Translations under genes and position numbers: made by a program
In this document: in pieces, positions 1 to 7,562 of the stretch
How positions within the stretch are numbered: the first letter of the stretch is position 1
How the letters are laid out: the number at the start of each line of letters is the position of its first letter
NCBI GenBank assembly: GCA_038209155.1
Contig: JBBQYA010000056.1
Coordinates: 1 to 19,246 of the forward strand
Length of the DNA: 19,246 nucleotides
Reading direction: 5' to 3'
Origin: JBBQYA01 sp038209155
GTDB taxonomy: Bacteria; Bacteroidota; Bacteroidia; Sphingobacteriales; Sphingobacteriaceae
Notes under the pieces: model-generated
Told to the model about the DNA's origin: nothing
Seen by the model: the letters and a program-made list of their open reading frames with translations, nothing else
Database searches by the model: none

Positions 1-323
1 AAATGTACAATCATTGGGTATAAAATGTAGATAATAAAAGATTTAACTATTTAAATTATAGATAATTAAGATTTCATTTTGGTTTGTGTTATTTTAAAAT
101 TGAAACTGATTTTGGTCATCTTGTTTCTTTATGCTCACGACTTATTTACAGAAATCATAATCCACGTCAAAATCTCAAAATAAAATCTAATCCAAAAAAA
201 CTTATTAATTATGTTTTTTAAGAACACAACTTTAAGCTAAAATTTAGTTACGATTAGTTTTTAGGAATTAAAAAAGAGAATTGAGAATTTTTCTAAGATG
301 GAAAAAATTCAAGAAAAATGGAG
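1..323. other. AT-rich leading stretch with no gene
   Basis: No credible reading frame, RNA gene or mobile-element end is visible on either strand. The sequence is very AT-rich. The only structure I can support is a weak minus-strand hairpin at 285-310 followed by an A-run on the plus strand (T-run in the transcript) at 270-275, listed separately as a possible terminator of the tRNA pair. The rest is probably the 3' flank of a gene outside the window. Confidence 0.6.
270..310 (-). terminator. Possible weak terminator after tRNA-Arg
   Basis: Read on the minus strand, GAATTTTT (310-303) and AAAAATTC (292-285) can form an 8-bp stem around a 10-nt loop. A run of six T follows nine bases further on (275-270). 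It lies just beyond the 3' end of tRNA-Arg, where the tRNA transcript should end. The stem is almost all A-T and the T-run is not directly attached, so the call is weak. Confidence 0.3.
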
Positions 324-397
324 TGGTCTGGATAGGATTCGAACCTATGACCGACGGTTTAGAAAACCGTTGCTCTATCCAACTGAGCTACCAAACC
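324..397 (-). tRNA. tRNA-Arg (anticodon TCT)
   Basis: The minus strand folds as a complete 74-nt cloverleaf. The acceptor stem is GGTTTGG (397-391) with CCAGACC (331-325), including one G-T wobble, and the discriminator is A at 324. The anticodon stem is ACGGT/ACCGT around the loop TTTCTAA, which gives anticodon TCT (plus-strand AGA at 361-363) and reads AGA/AGG arginine codons. The T arm has the usual TTCGAAT loop. The 3' CCA is not encoded and must be added enzymatically. It lies 20 bp downstream of tRNA-Pro on the same strand and is probably processed from the same transcript. Confidence 0.96.
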
Positions 398-417
398 TAA
401 TTAAAGTTTTATTTTCG

Positions 418-491
418 TCGGGGTGGCAGGATTCGAACCTACGACCTCCTGGTCCCAAACCAGGCGCGATACCGGACTACGCTACACCCCG
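418..491 (-). tRNA. tRNA-Pro (anticodon TGG)
   Basis: This is a 74-nt minus-strand cloverleaf. The acceptor stem CGGGGTG/CACCCCG has the C1-G72 pair typical of bacterial tRNA-Pro, with discriminator A at 418. The anticodon stem is CCTGG/CCAGG with loop TTTGGGA, giving anticodon TGG for proline CCN codons. The T loop is TTCGAAT. No CCA is encoded. It is the first gene of a two-tRNA unit and has a good promoter ending 12 bp upstream of its mature 5' end. Confidence 0.96.
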
Positions 492-813
492 AAAACAGAG
501 TGACAAAAGTAGAATTAAAATTGTAAGTCTGAAACTTTTTTTAAAATATATTTTTTGTTCTTAAAAACACTGAATTTGAACGATTAGAGCACTAATTGAA
601 TAAAAGCTGTTGATTTTGCTGAATTTTGAAAACTGAAATAAAATACCTTTAAATTATGCAAATTAATAGCTTTCTAAGTTCGTATACAAGCATCGAAAAA
701 ATCTATATTGCTTATTATCAATCGGAAAGTATTCGCAATAAAAAATATAAGTTTTTGGTATTTTCATATATTTACACCTACATATTACCAAAAAAAACAT
801 TTTTCACAAACCA
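492..813. other. Divergent spacer between tRNA-Pro and the TPR gene
   Basis: This 322-bp AT-rich stretch holds the minus-strand tRNA promoter (504-534) and must hold the plus-strand promoter of the TPR gene. For the latter I see only imperfect -7 boxes, TACCTTTA near 646 and TATATTTA near 767. Neither has a TTTG at a proper distance, so no promoter is called. No small ORF or RNA gene is evident. Confidence 0.5.
504..534 (-). promoter_or_regulatory. Bacteroidota-type promoter of the tRNA-Pro/tRNA-Arg unit
   Basis: On the minus strand there is a -7 box TACTTTTG (511-504), a full match to TAnnTTTG. A near-consensus -33 box TTTC (534-531) lies 19 nt upstream of it. Transcription would begin a few bases before the mature tRNA-Pro end at 491, the expected geometry for a tRNA promoter. 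The call rests on motif and position only. Confidence 0.65.
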
Positions 814-2586
814 ATGAAAACCTTATCTAAATTTATTATTCTTATTATTTTATTATTCTTTTTTCAAAAATCTAATGCAAACATCCCTTTAGATTCAGCA
901 TTAAACAGTAGAATAACCAATTTAAATTCAATTAAAACTCAATTATTAAGTTACCAAAGTTATTTTCAGCAGGCTTTTGACTTAGTCTCTCGCTATAAAG
1001 AAAATGAAGGAATTAAAAGCTATTTAAATGCAATAGAAGCATTAAATGCTGAAACACAAATTATAAACATCTCTAATTATGAATTATATGAGCTTCATTA
1101 TTTACTTAAATATTATCAAAACAATATTTTAGAAAAAGAGGAAAAAGAAATTGGGCAAAAATTATTTCTCGGGATTATAAAAGGCGATTTAAAAGATGAT
1201 CTTGAAATGGTAAATAGATGTTTGCTAAATTATCCTAAATCAATATTTGCAAGAAGATTGAAAATATATTATGCTTCGCAATTTGATCAAAGAAATTTGT
1301 TAAAATATTTAGACAAAGAACTTATAAAGTACCCAAATGATGTTAGCTATTTATTGTTGAGGGGTCAATGTTCTTATCTAATTAATGAAAGAAGGCAATC
1401 GATTAACTATTTTAAGAAAGTAATACAATTAGCTCCAGAAAACGGATATTCTTATTACTGCTTGGGTTTGATTTATTTGGAATTATCAAATTTTCCTTAT
1501 GCAATTGAAAATCTAAATGCAGCTGTAAAAATGTATCCTAAATATACTTCGGCATCTTTTTTAAAAGCCAGCCTTTACTTTGATCAAGAAAATTACACTA
1601 CTTCTATAAAAGAATTCAAGCAAATCATGAAAGTCAATCCGGAATTCACCTATGGATATTATTGTATTTCTAATAATTTTTTAAAATTAGATAGTTTAGA
1701 TAGTGCACATCATTATATAGATAAATACAATTCTGAAATTTCTGATTATGCTGATAGCTATTTTTTAAAAGCAAAAATATATGAAGAACAGGAAAAATTA
1801 AGTTTAGCTATTCAAGAATTCTCAAAAGCAATTTACATAAGCCCTGAAAACATAAAATATATAGTTAACAGAGGAGAAGCTTTTGAAAATGCAGAAAATA
1901 TAGATTCTGCAATGATGGATTTTGTGCGTGCTAATACTATTATCGAAAACAAATCTTACACATTAAGCAAAATTGGTGATTGTCATTTGTTCAAAAAAAA
2001 CTACCAAAAAGCTATTGATTTTTACACAGAAGCTATGAAAAAGGGCTTCTCTCAAATTCAGGGATATTATAATATAGGAAGAGTTTATTCTGCTCAAAAG
2101 AATTACGAAACTTCCAATAGATATTTCTTGAAGGTAATAAAGATAAATCCTAAAAGCACACGATCTTATTTCAATTTAGGACTGAATTTTTCTAGAATGA
2201 AAGATTATAATTCTTCTATAATGAGTTATCAAAAAATACTTACAATAGATAGTTTAGATTATTCTGCTTGGGGTAATATTGGTTGGAGTTATTATTGTTT
2301 AGGAGAATTTGAAAAGTGCATAGAGAATTCTGAAAAGGCAATTTCTATAGATGAATCAGCGGTTTATGCAATGTTTAATATTTGTATTTCTACTTTAAGA
2401 TTGGGAGAATTTGAAAAATCTAAAAAACTTTATATTGATTATTTGACCCTTTGCAAAGAAAAAAATTACAAAGTAAATGAAGGTTCTAGAACTGACTTAT
2501 TTGATTTAATAGAAAAGAATATATTGATAACAGAATCTAAATTTATTTTGGATACTATTTTTAAAGATACTTCCATTTCTGAGTGA
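814..2586 (+). CDS. Exported tetratricopeptide-repeat (TPR) protein
   Basis: The 590-aa product starts with a lysine-containing N-terminus and a hydrophobic stretch (residues about 7-17), then a likely signal-peptidase site around SNANIP (20-25), so it should be exported to the periplasm or anchored there. From about residue 170 to 550 it is a run of roughly ten or eleven 34-residue helical-pair repeats. They show the TPR spacing of small and aromatic residues, for example YYCLGLIYLELSNFPYAIEN (215-234), YYNIGRVYSAQKNYETSNRY (418-437) and AWGNIGWSYYCLGEFEKCIE (485-504). The N-terminal part (25-170) is helical but less regular, and there is no enzymatic domain. TPR arrays bind other proteins, but the partner here cannot be inferred. 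The gene stands alone between divergent tRNAs and a convergent tRNA-Ser. The start is the only ATG that includes the signal peptide; no Shine-Dalgarno is seen, as is usual in this phylum. Confidence 0.88.
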   Translation: MKTLSKFIILIILLFFFQKSNANIPLDSALNSRITNLNSIKTQLLSYQSYFQQAFDLVSRYKENEGIKSYLNAIEALNAETQIINISNYELYELHYLLKYYQNNILEKEEKEIGQKLFLGIIKGDLKDDLEMVNRCLLNYPKSIFARRLKIYYASQFDQRNLLKYLDKELIKYPNDVSYLLLRGQCSYLINERRQSINYFKKVIQLAPENGYSYYCLGLIYLELSNFPYAIENLNAAVKMYPKYTSASFLKASLYFDQENYTTSIKEFKQIMKVNPEFTYGYYCISNNFLKLDSLDSAHHYIDKYNSEISDYADSYFLKAKIYEEQEKLSLAIQEFSKAIYISPENIKYIVNRGEAFENAENIDSAMMDFVRANTIIENKSYTLSKIGDCHLFKKNYQKAIDFYTEAMKKGFSQIQGYYNIGRVYSAQKNYETSNRYFLKVIKINPKSTRSYFNLGLNFSRMKDYNSSIMSYQKILTIDSLDYSAWGNIGWSYYCLGEFEKCIENSEKAISIDESAVYAMFNICISTLRLGEFEKSKKLYIDYLTLCKEKNYKVNEGSRTDLFDLIEKNILITESKFILDTIFKDTSISE

Positions 2587-2708
2587 ATATTTGTTTGGAA
2601 GTTTTTAATGATTTAAAAATTAATCATTTAACTTAATATTCAACTTTTAGGGGCTTCAAATGAAAATCGAATTTTTCTAAAAGACCATTCTATCAACATT
2701 CATCACCC

Positions 2709-2732
2709 AAAAAAAATCCTGCAATTGCAGGA
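2709..2732 (-). terminator. Intrinsic terminator after tRNA-Ser
   Basis: On the minus strand the perfect stem TCCTGC-AATT-GCAGGA (2732-2717) is followed at once by eight T (2716-2709). It lies 16 bp past the 3' end of tRNA-Ser and is the best-formed intrinsic terminator in the window. On the plus strand no T-run follows the hairpin, so it should not stop transcription of the convergent TPR gene. Confidence 0.88.
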
Positions 2733-2747
2733 CTTACAAATTAATTG

Positions 2748-2834
2748 CGGAGAGAGAGGGATTCGAACCCTCGGTACCGTTGCCAGTACGACAGTTTAGC
2801 AAACTGTTCCTTTCGGCCACTCAGGCATCTCTCC
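2748..2834 (-). tRNA. tRNA-Ser (anticodon GCT)
   Basis: This is an 87-nt class II tRNA on the minus strand. The acceptor stem is GGAGAGA/TCTCTCC with discriminator G at 2748. The anticodon stem is ACAGT/ACTGT and the loop TTGCTAA gives anticodon GCT, reading AGC/AGU. The long variable arm forms a 6-bp stem GTACTG/CGGTAC closed by a GCAA loop, as expected for serine tRNAs. The T loop is TTCGAAT. CCA is not encoded. It has its own upstream promoter and a strong terminator, so it appears to be a single-gene unit just after the stop of the PgpH-like gene. Confidence 0.96.
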
Positions 2835-2888
2835 TATTTTAAACAAAAGTTTTGGATTTAAAACCGAGGTTTTATTTTCAAAAGGATG

Positions 2889-2918
2889 CAAATATAGTAA
2901 TTCAGAGATAGGAGCAAA
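2889..2918 (-). promoter_or_regulatory. Bacteroidota-type promoter of tRNA-Ser
   Basis: On the minus strand the -33 box TTTG (2918-2915) is followed after 18 nt by the -7 box TATATTTG (2896-2889), a complete match to the phylum consensus. It falls in the gap between the stop of the PgpH-like gene (2929) and tRNA-Ser. The start site should lie near 2883, giving a 5' leader of about 50 nt that is removed during tRNA maturation. Confidence 0.7.
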
Positions 2919-2928
2919 AAAATATTCA

Positions 2929-5001
2929 TCAAATTGTTGTAGGATACTGAATACGAACGTGAAAAATACTTAAAAGCATGTTTTTGAAGATGTTTTTTAT
3001 GACTGCAATATCTTTTAAAGTGATATCGCTATTGATCAATTGGTTTTGATCTACCTTATAATCTATAATTCTTTCGACTAAATTTTCGATGCTTTGCTCA
3101 TCATGCTCTTTCAAACTTCTGGAAGCTGCTTCTACTGAATCTGCTAACATCAAAACGGCTGTTTCTTTTGAAAATGGAATAGGACCAGGATATCTAAAAA
3201 CGGTATCATCAACTCTTGATTCTGGATAATTCTTTAAAAAGGATTGATAAAAATAATCCACTCGAGTATTTCCATGATGGGTTCTAATAAAATCAATTAG
3301 TAATTCGGGTAAACGATTTTTCTTGGCTAAAATAATTCCATGAGTAACATGACCGATGATAATTCTTGCACTTTCTTCATAGGCCAGCAAATCATGTGGA
3401 TTCATTCCACTATTTTGATTTTCGATGAAGAAACCTGGGTTTTCCATTTTACCAATATCATGATAAAGTGCTCCTGCCCTTACCAAGAGCGAATTTCCTC
3501 CAATCTGAAAAATTGCAGCTTCTGCTAAGTTGGCAACTTGTAAAGAATGCTGAAAAGTGCCGGGAGCTTTGAAAGAAAGTTCTTTCAATAATTTGTTATT
3601 AGTGTTTGCCAATTCCATTAAGGTAACTTCCGATGTGATTCCAAACAATTTTTCGAATATATAAATTAGCGGATACGCTAAAAGTGAAAGCATTACACTC
3701 AAACCAAAACCAGCTATAGTTTGCAGATTTATACTATCAAAATTTCCTTCGTGAATGGTAGAAATGCCGATGTAGGAAAAGAAATAAGTACCAAAAATAA
3801 AAATAGCTGAGGTTAGTAATTGTGATCTTTTGATCAGATTTTTAATACTATAAATAGCAACCATTCCAGCTGTGATTTGCAAAAAGACAAATTCAAATCC
3901 ATTAGGAACAAAAAAGCCTGCTACTATTACTACCAACAAATGAATGTATAAGGCAAGCCTTGTGTCAAATAATATTCTGATAATAATAGGAACAATACAA
4001 TAAGGAATAAAATAAATGCCTGGCACATTAAATTTTAATGCAAAAGATAAAATCACCAACATGGAGGTCACTACCAATAATAAAAGAGATAATTTTCTAT
4101 TATTTGTAAAAATATCTTTTCTGAATAATGATAAAAAAACCATGAGAAGAGAAACGATCAATCCAACCAAAATTAATTGCCCCAGCATCATAACATACCG
4201 ATTTCCGGTGGTACCGATTCGTTCTTCAAATTCCTTTTTTAGTGATTCTAATTTCATGAAGGTTTTAGAATCTACCACACTACCGCGAGAAATGATGAGT
4301 TCATCTTTCTGAACCAATCCTCTTGTTTCAGAAATTCCATTAATTAAATCATTTTGGATTCTAGTAGTAGTTATTTCGTCATACATTACATTTACAAGAA
4401 TTTTATTTTCGATAATTTTCTTGATTAATGTTGAATCAATATTTTTATTTTTTCTGATTATTTTATTTGAATAATCGAGTGCAGATTCTACTGTGAAAAA
4501 GGTGGATGTATTTCTATCAATCCCGATATTATTTTCAGTGACGAGCGTAATATTATAATCCTGAAGTTTTTGTTGAAATTTTATATTATAAGAAATTATG
4601 CCTTTAGCATAAATAAAAATAAGTATTTGCTTAGCAATATTAAAATTTATGAGTTTTAGACTTTCTTCATTGTTTGCCAAATTCCATTCTTTTTCAAAAT
4701 CAATTTGCAGACTTTCTAGTTGCTCTTTTTCAATTTCGTTGTCAATTTTATACAAAGGCAGTACAGAAGAAATCACCTCATTTTTGTCGGCTTCTAATTC
4801 TTGTGGAGATTTATCGATAGCAAAATTGAATGTGGAAATTAAATCTGGATGCATCCAGATTTTTCCTTTTTCATATTCATATTTGAATTTTCCGCCTTTG
4901 GGCAAACAAAAAACAATGGTTGCAATGCAAAGCAACGTCATTGCATACCGAAGTACAACCGATTGCTTCGTAACAAAAAAACGCAACACTTTCACATTCA
5001 T
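2929..5001 (-). CDS. pgpH: 7TM-HD family cyclic-dinucleotide phosphodiesterase (PgpH-like)
   Basis: The 690-aa membrane protein has the full PgpH/YqfF architecture. An N-terminal membrane anchor (about 17-34) is followed by a large extracytoplasmic domain of the 7TMR-HDED type (about 40-265), seven membrane segments (about 269-450) and a cytoplasmic HD domain (about 475-670). Likely metal-binding residues are H485 (in FQHS), H514-D515 (in ALYHDIGKM), H551, H575-H576 (in THHG) and D621 (in LADSVEA), so the HD site looks intact. Characterised PgpH in Firmicutes hydrolyses c-di-AMP to pApA and controls osmolyte and potassium balance; the same activity here is inferred from family and domain order. 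The gene is divergent from the thiolase gene. Its only downstream neighbour on the strand is tRNA-Ser, which has its own promoter. The ATG start places the anchor correctly. Confidence 0.9.
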   Translation of the reverse strand: MNVKVLRFFVTKQSVVLRYAMTLLCIATIVFCLPKGGKFKYEYEKGKIWMHPDLISTFNFAIDKSPQELEADKNEVISSVLPLYKIDNEIEKEQLESLQIDFEKEWNLANNEESLKLINFNIAKQILIFIYAKGIISYNIKFQQKLQDYNITLVTENNIGIDRNTSTFFTVESALDYSNKIIRKNKNIDSTLIKKIIENKILVNVMYDEITTTRIQNDLINGISETRGLVQKDELIISRGSVVDSKTFMKLESLKKEFEERIGTTGNRYVMMLGQLILVGLIVSLLMVFLSLFRKDIFTNNRKLSLLLLVVTSMLVILSFALKFNVPGIYFIPYCIVPIIIRILFDTRLALYIHLLVVIVAGFFVPNGFEFVFLQITAGMVAIYSIKNLIKRSQLLTSAIFIFGTYFFSYIGISTIHEGNFDSINLQTIAGFGLSVMLSLLAYPLIYIFEKLFGITSEVTLMELANTNNKLLKELSFKAPGTFQHSLQVANLAEAAIFQIGGNSLLVRAGALYHDIGKMENPGFFIENQNSGMNPHDLLAYEESARIIIGHVTHGIILAKKNRLPELLIDFIRTHHGNTRVDYFYQSFLKNYPESRVDDTVFRYPGPIPFSKETAVLMLADSVEAASRSLKEHDEQSIENLVERIIDYKVDQNQLINSDITLKDIAVIKNIFKNMLLSIFHVRIQYPTTI

Positions 5002-5120
5002 AACAAAGCAATTAAAATTAAGATCCTATAAATTTTGCGCTAAAATATCCTTTTTGTGTTTGCAAAAAGAAAAACGTGATTGATTTATAATTCTATTTAC
5101 TGATAAACAAGTTTAACTAG

Positions 5121-5139
5121 CTCCGAATATAAATCGGAG
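5121..5139. repeat. Short inverted repeat (6-bp stem)
   Basis: CTCCGA at 5121-5126 and TCGGAG at 5134-5139 are perfect reverse complements around a 7-base AT loop. No T-run follows on either strand, so it is not a typical terminator. It could be a protein-binding dyad or a fold in a 5' leader of the thiolase transcript. Confidence 0.5.
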
Positions 5140-5162
5140 ACCAATATTAATTAATTCTAGGC

Positions 5163-5195
5163 TTTAGCCAAACAATTAAAAGATCAATGGCTAAA
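5163..5195. repeat. Inverted repeat (8-bp stem, 17-nt loop)
   Basis: TTTAGCCA at 5163-5170 and TGGCTAAA at 5188-5195 are perfect reverse complements. On the plus strand the second arm is followed, after a few bases, by a T-rich stretch at about 5202-5210 that is interrupted by one G. The long loop and the delayed T-run make it a poor terminator. Function unknown. Confidence 0.5.
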
Positions 5196-5425
5196 ACTCA
5201 ATTTTGTTTTATTGCTAGATTTCAAAGTTAAAGTCGGTTTATTCATCATAAAACTTGCATTTAGAATATCCTAGAATAGGCAAATCGTTTCAATATCGCT
5301 TTTTCTATTTGCTTTTGTTTTAATAAATCTAACTCATTACTCAAAAAACAATCCTATTAAATGGATGATGCCATTCATAAAATTCATTTAACTTGCGCCA
5401 CTAAAATTTTCCAAAAATTAACCGA

Positions 5426-6619
5426 ATGAAACCAGAAGTAAACGAAGTTTATATTGTAAGTGCGGCTCGAACACCGATCGGAAGTATGGGAGGAAGTTTA
5501 TCTTCTGTACCTGCTACAAAATTGGGATCTATAGCCATAAAAGCAGCAGTAGAAAGAGCTGGAATATCTGTAAATGATGTTGAAGAAGTGCTAATGGGTA
5601 ATGTTTTGTCAGCAAATTTAGGCCAAGCACCTGCAACTCAAGCTGCTCGTTTTGCTGGTTTGCCAGATAATGTTCCTTCAACAACTATTAATAAAGTGTG
5701 TGCATCTGGTACAAAAGCATTGATGCTTGCTGCTCAGAGTATAATGCTTGGTGATAAGCATATAATTGTAGCTGGCGGAATGGAAAACATGAGTTCTGTA
5801 CCTTATTATTTAGGAAATGCTAGAACTGGATATAAATTAGGTCATCAACAAGCAACAGATGGTTTAATAAAAGATGGACTTTGGGATGTATACAATGACT
5901 ATCACATGGGTAGTGCGGCAGAATTATGTGCAACTGATTGTAAAATAAGTAGAGAAGATCAAGATGCTTATGCAGTAGAATCATATACTCGATCTCAACA
6001 AGCACAAGCCGCTGGAAAATTTACAGATGAAATAGTTTCTGTTATGGTTGACGGGCGTGGCGGGGTGCAAACAGAAGTAAAAGAAGATGAAGAAGTAAAA
6101 GCAGTGAAATTCGAAAAAATACCAACCTTAAAACCTGTTTTCAAGAAAGATGGAAGTGTAACTGCTGCTAATGCTTCGTCTTTGAATGATGGTGCAGCCG
6201 CTTTAGTTTTAATGAGCAAAGAAAAAGCAGATGCAATGGGAATCAAACCATTAGCAAGGATTTTGGCATTCGCAGATGCACAACAAGCTCCAGAATGGTT
6301 CACAACTGCACCCTCTAAAGCGATACCTTTTGCATTAGATAAAGCAGGTTTAAAGATTGAGGATGTAGATTATTTTGAAATAAACGAAGCTTTTTCTGTA
6401 GTTGCCATTGCTAATAATCAAAAATTAGGTATTCATTCTGACAAGGTAAACGTTAATGGAGGTGCTGTGTCTATGGGACATCCGCTGGGTTGCTCAGGAG
6501 CTAGAATTGTAGTGACTTTGCTATCCGTATTGAAACAAAACAATGGAAAAATTGGCGTAGTTGGAATTTGCAATGGTGGTGGTGGAGCTTCTGCAATGGT
6601 AATAGAAAACCTACAATAA
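5426..6619 (+). CDS. Acetyl-CoA C-acetyltransferase (thiolase)
   Basis: The 397-aa product has the normal thiolase length and all catalytic motifs: nucleophilic cysteine C92 in NKVCASG, NEAF at 320-323, H352 in MGHPLG and C382 in CNGGGGAS. The sequence closely resembles mitochondrial acetoacetyl-CoA thiolase (ACAT1-like), including the stretches around KEDEEVKAVKF (219-229) and TAANASSLNDGAAALVLM (246-263). The reaction is reversible condensation of two acetyl-CoA to acetoacetyl-CoA, in the cytoplasm; a role in beta-ketoacyl-CoA breakdown is possible. No hydratase, dehydrogenase, HMG-CoA or polyhydroxybutyrate gene lies beside it, so the pathway is not set by context. It is first in a plus-strand run, 47 bp before the next gene with no clear terminator between. 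The ATG at 5426 gives the standard N-terminus ending in VSAARTPIG. Confidence 0.93.
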   Translation: MKPEVNEVYIVSAARTPIGSMGGSLSSVPATKLGSIAIKAAVERAGISVNDVEEVLMGNVLSANLGQAPATQAARFAGLPDNVPSTTINKVCASGTKALMLAAQSIMLGDKHIIVAGGMENMSSVPYYLGNARTGYKLGHQQATDGLIKDGLWDVYNDYHMGSAAELCATDCKISREDQDAYAVESYTRSQQAQAAGKFTDEIVSVMVDGRGGVQTEVKEDEEVKAVKFEKIPTLKPVFKKDGSVTAANASSLNDGAAALVLMSKEKADAMGIKPLARILAFADAQQAPEWFTTAPSKAIPFALDKAGLKIEDVDYFEINEAFSVVAIANNQKLGIHSDKVNVNGGAVSMGHPLGCSGARIVVTLLSVLKQNNGKIGVVGICNGGGGASAMVIENLQ

Positions 6620-6666
6620 GAAATTCTACTTCTCGTTTTTTTATTTAATTAATTGATTTAAACAAT

Positions 6667-7557
6667 TTGATAAAGCATCTCTCTCTACTCTTAATTTTAG
6701 GTTTTGTATTTTATTTACCGTCAAAATCACAAACTAAACCGGCTTTTAATGCTAAAATGTATGCGCAAGAAGATACCTTGAAAATGATAGGTGTTATTTT
6801 GGTCAACAGTGCAGATGAAACCCAAAGAAAAAATGCAAATTTTGCATTTATCAAAAGGCTTGTTGGGATTTTAAAATATCCTAATTCATTTGCGTTTCCA
6901 TTTGACTCTGTGAGAACGATGAGCATAGTAACGGATCCAGCAAAAAAGTTTAGACTATTTACTTGGCATGTGGTGAATGCTGATAAAACGTGCCGTTTTT
7001 ATGGTGCTATTCAAATAAATAATTTAACAAAATTGGAATTATATCCACTTACAGATCGTTCTGATGATATTTTGAAGCCTCAAGATTCTATTTTAAATCC
7101 AGATAAATGGTATGGTGCTCAATATTACAAAATGATAACAGCTGGCGATAAATCAAAACCTCACTTTATCTTATTGGGGTGGAAAGGTAATTCTGCAAAA
7201 ACAACTAAGAAAGTTATTGAAGTACTGCGTTTCGTAAACGGAAAACCTGTATTTGGTGCCGATGTTTTTACTTATAAGACCAAAACTCCCAAACGAATTA
7301 TTTTTGAATTTAATGCTCAAGTATCTATGTTGCTTAGGCATTTACCAGAAAAAAACTGGATTGTGATGGATCATTTGGCTATGACTAATGCAAAAGCTGC
7401 TAGCACAGTTGCAGAAAATTACGGGCCAGATTTATCGTATGATGCACTCAAATTTGTTGGTGGCAAATGGACTTTATTAGAAAATGTAGATTTACGAAAT
7501 GAAAAATCTGCGATGGATGCACTTTTCAATGATCCTAGAGATCAGAAATTAAAATAA
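6667..7557 (+). CDS. Exported protein of unknown function, coupled to DPP IV
   Basis: I do not recognise a named family. The 296-aa product starts at a TTG: a stop at 6646 closes the frame upstream, and the first in-frame ATG would remove the signal-like N-terminus (hydrophobic residues about 5-17, likely cleavage near KSQTKPA). After the leader, the protein is a single soluble region rich in aromatic residues, with distinctive stretches FRLFTWHVVNADKTCRFYGA (95-114), NPDKWYGAQYYKM (144-156), FILLGWKGN (167-175) and GPDLSYDALKFVGGKW (253-268). No catalytic motif, membrane helix or repeat is evident. Its stop is five bases from the DPP IV start, so the two are almost certainly translated from one mRNA. 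Proteins of this look occur in Bacteroidota as conserved hypotheticals (from memory, unverified). A periplasmic role is inferred. Confidence 0.82.
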   Translation: MIKHLSLLLILGFVFYLPSKSQTKPAFNAKMYAQEDTLKMIGVILVNSADETQRKNANFAFIKRLVGILKYPNSFAFPFDSVRTMSIVTDPAKKFRLFTWHVVNADKTCRFYGAIQINNLTKLELYPLTDRSDDILKPQDSILNPDKWYGAQYYKMITAGDKSKPHFILLGWKGNSAKTTKKVIEVLRFVNGKPVFGADVFTYKTKTPKRIIFEFNAQVSMLLRHLPEKNWIVMDHLAMTNAKAASTVAENYGPDLSYDALKFVGGKWTLLENVDLRNEKSAMDALFNDPRDQKLK

Positions 7558-7562
7558 AAAAA

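Larger units (their letters stand above)
5002..5425. other. Divergent spacer between pgpH-like and thiolase genes
   Basis: This 424-bp stretch should carry promoters for both flanking genes. It holds two inverted repeats. CTCCGA/TCGGAG with a 7-nt loop lies at 5121-5139. TTTAGCCA/TGGCTAAA with a 17-nt loop lies at 5163-5195. TAGAAT is also repeated nearby around 5260-5276. Possible but imperfect -7 boxes exist on both strands (for example TATTTTAG on the minus strand near 5045), none with convincing spacing to a TTTG. No small ORF or RNA gene is supported. Confidence 0.55.

Noticed and set aside
298..564. 88-aa plus-strand reading frame across the first two tRNAs
   Set aside because: It is an antisense read of tRNA-Arg and tRNA-Pro; the RTYDRRFRKP and DSNLRPPGPK stretches are typical artefacts of tRNA sequence and occur in many mis-annotated genes.
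2607..2628. AATGATT/AATCATT hairpin after the TPR gene
   Set aside because: The stem is short and nearly all A-T, and no T-run follows; not supported as a terminator.
4649..5083. 144-aa plus-strand reading frame opposite the start of the pgpH-like gene
   Set aside because: It is a shadow of the opposite strand, rich in Ser, Phe and Lys with no domain; the pgpH-like frame is complete and has intact motifs.
5188..5210. Terminator at the TTTAGCCA/TGGCTAAA repeat
   Set aside because: The 17-nt loop is long, the T-stretch is separated and interrupted, and no plus-strand gene ends just upstream.
6620..6666. Terminator after the thiolase gene (T-run near 6635)
   Set aside because: Only a 4-bp stem (AGAA/TTCT) can form before the T-run; too weak, so the thiolase gene may be read through into the next two genes.
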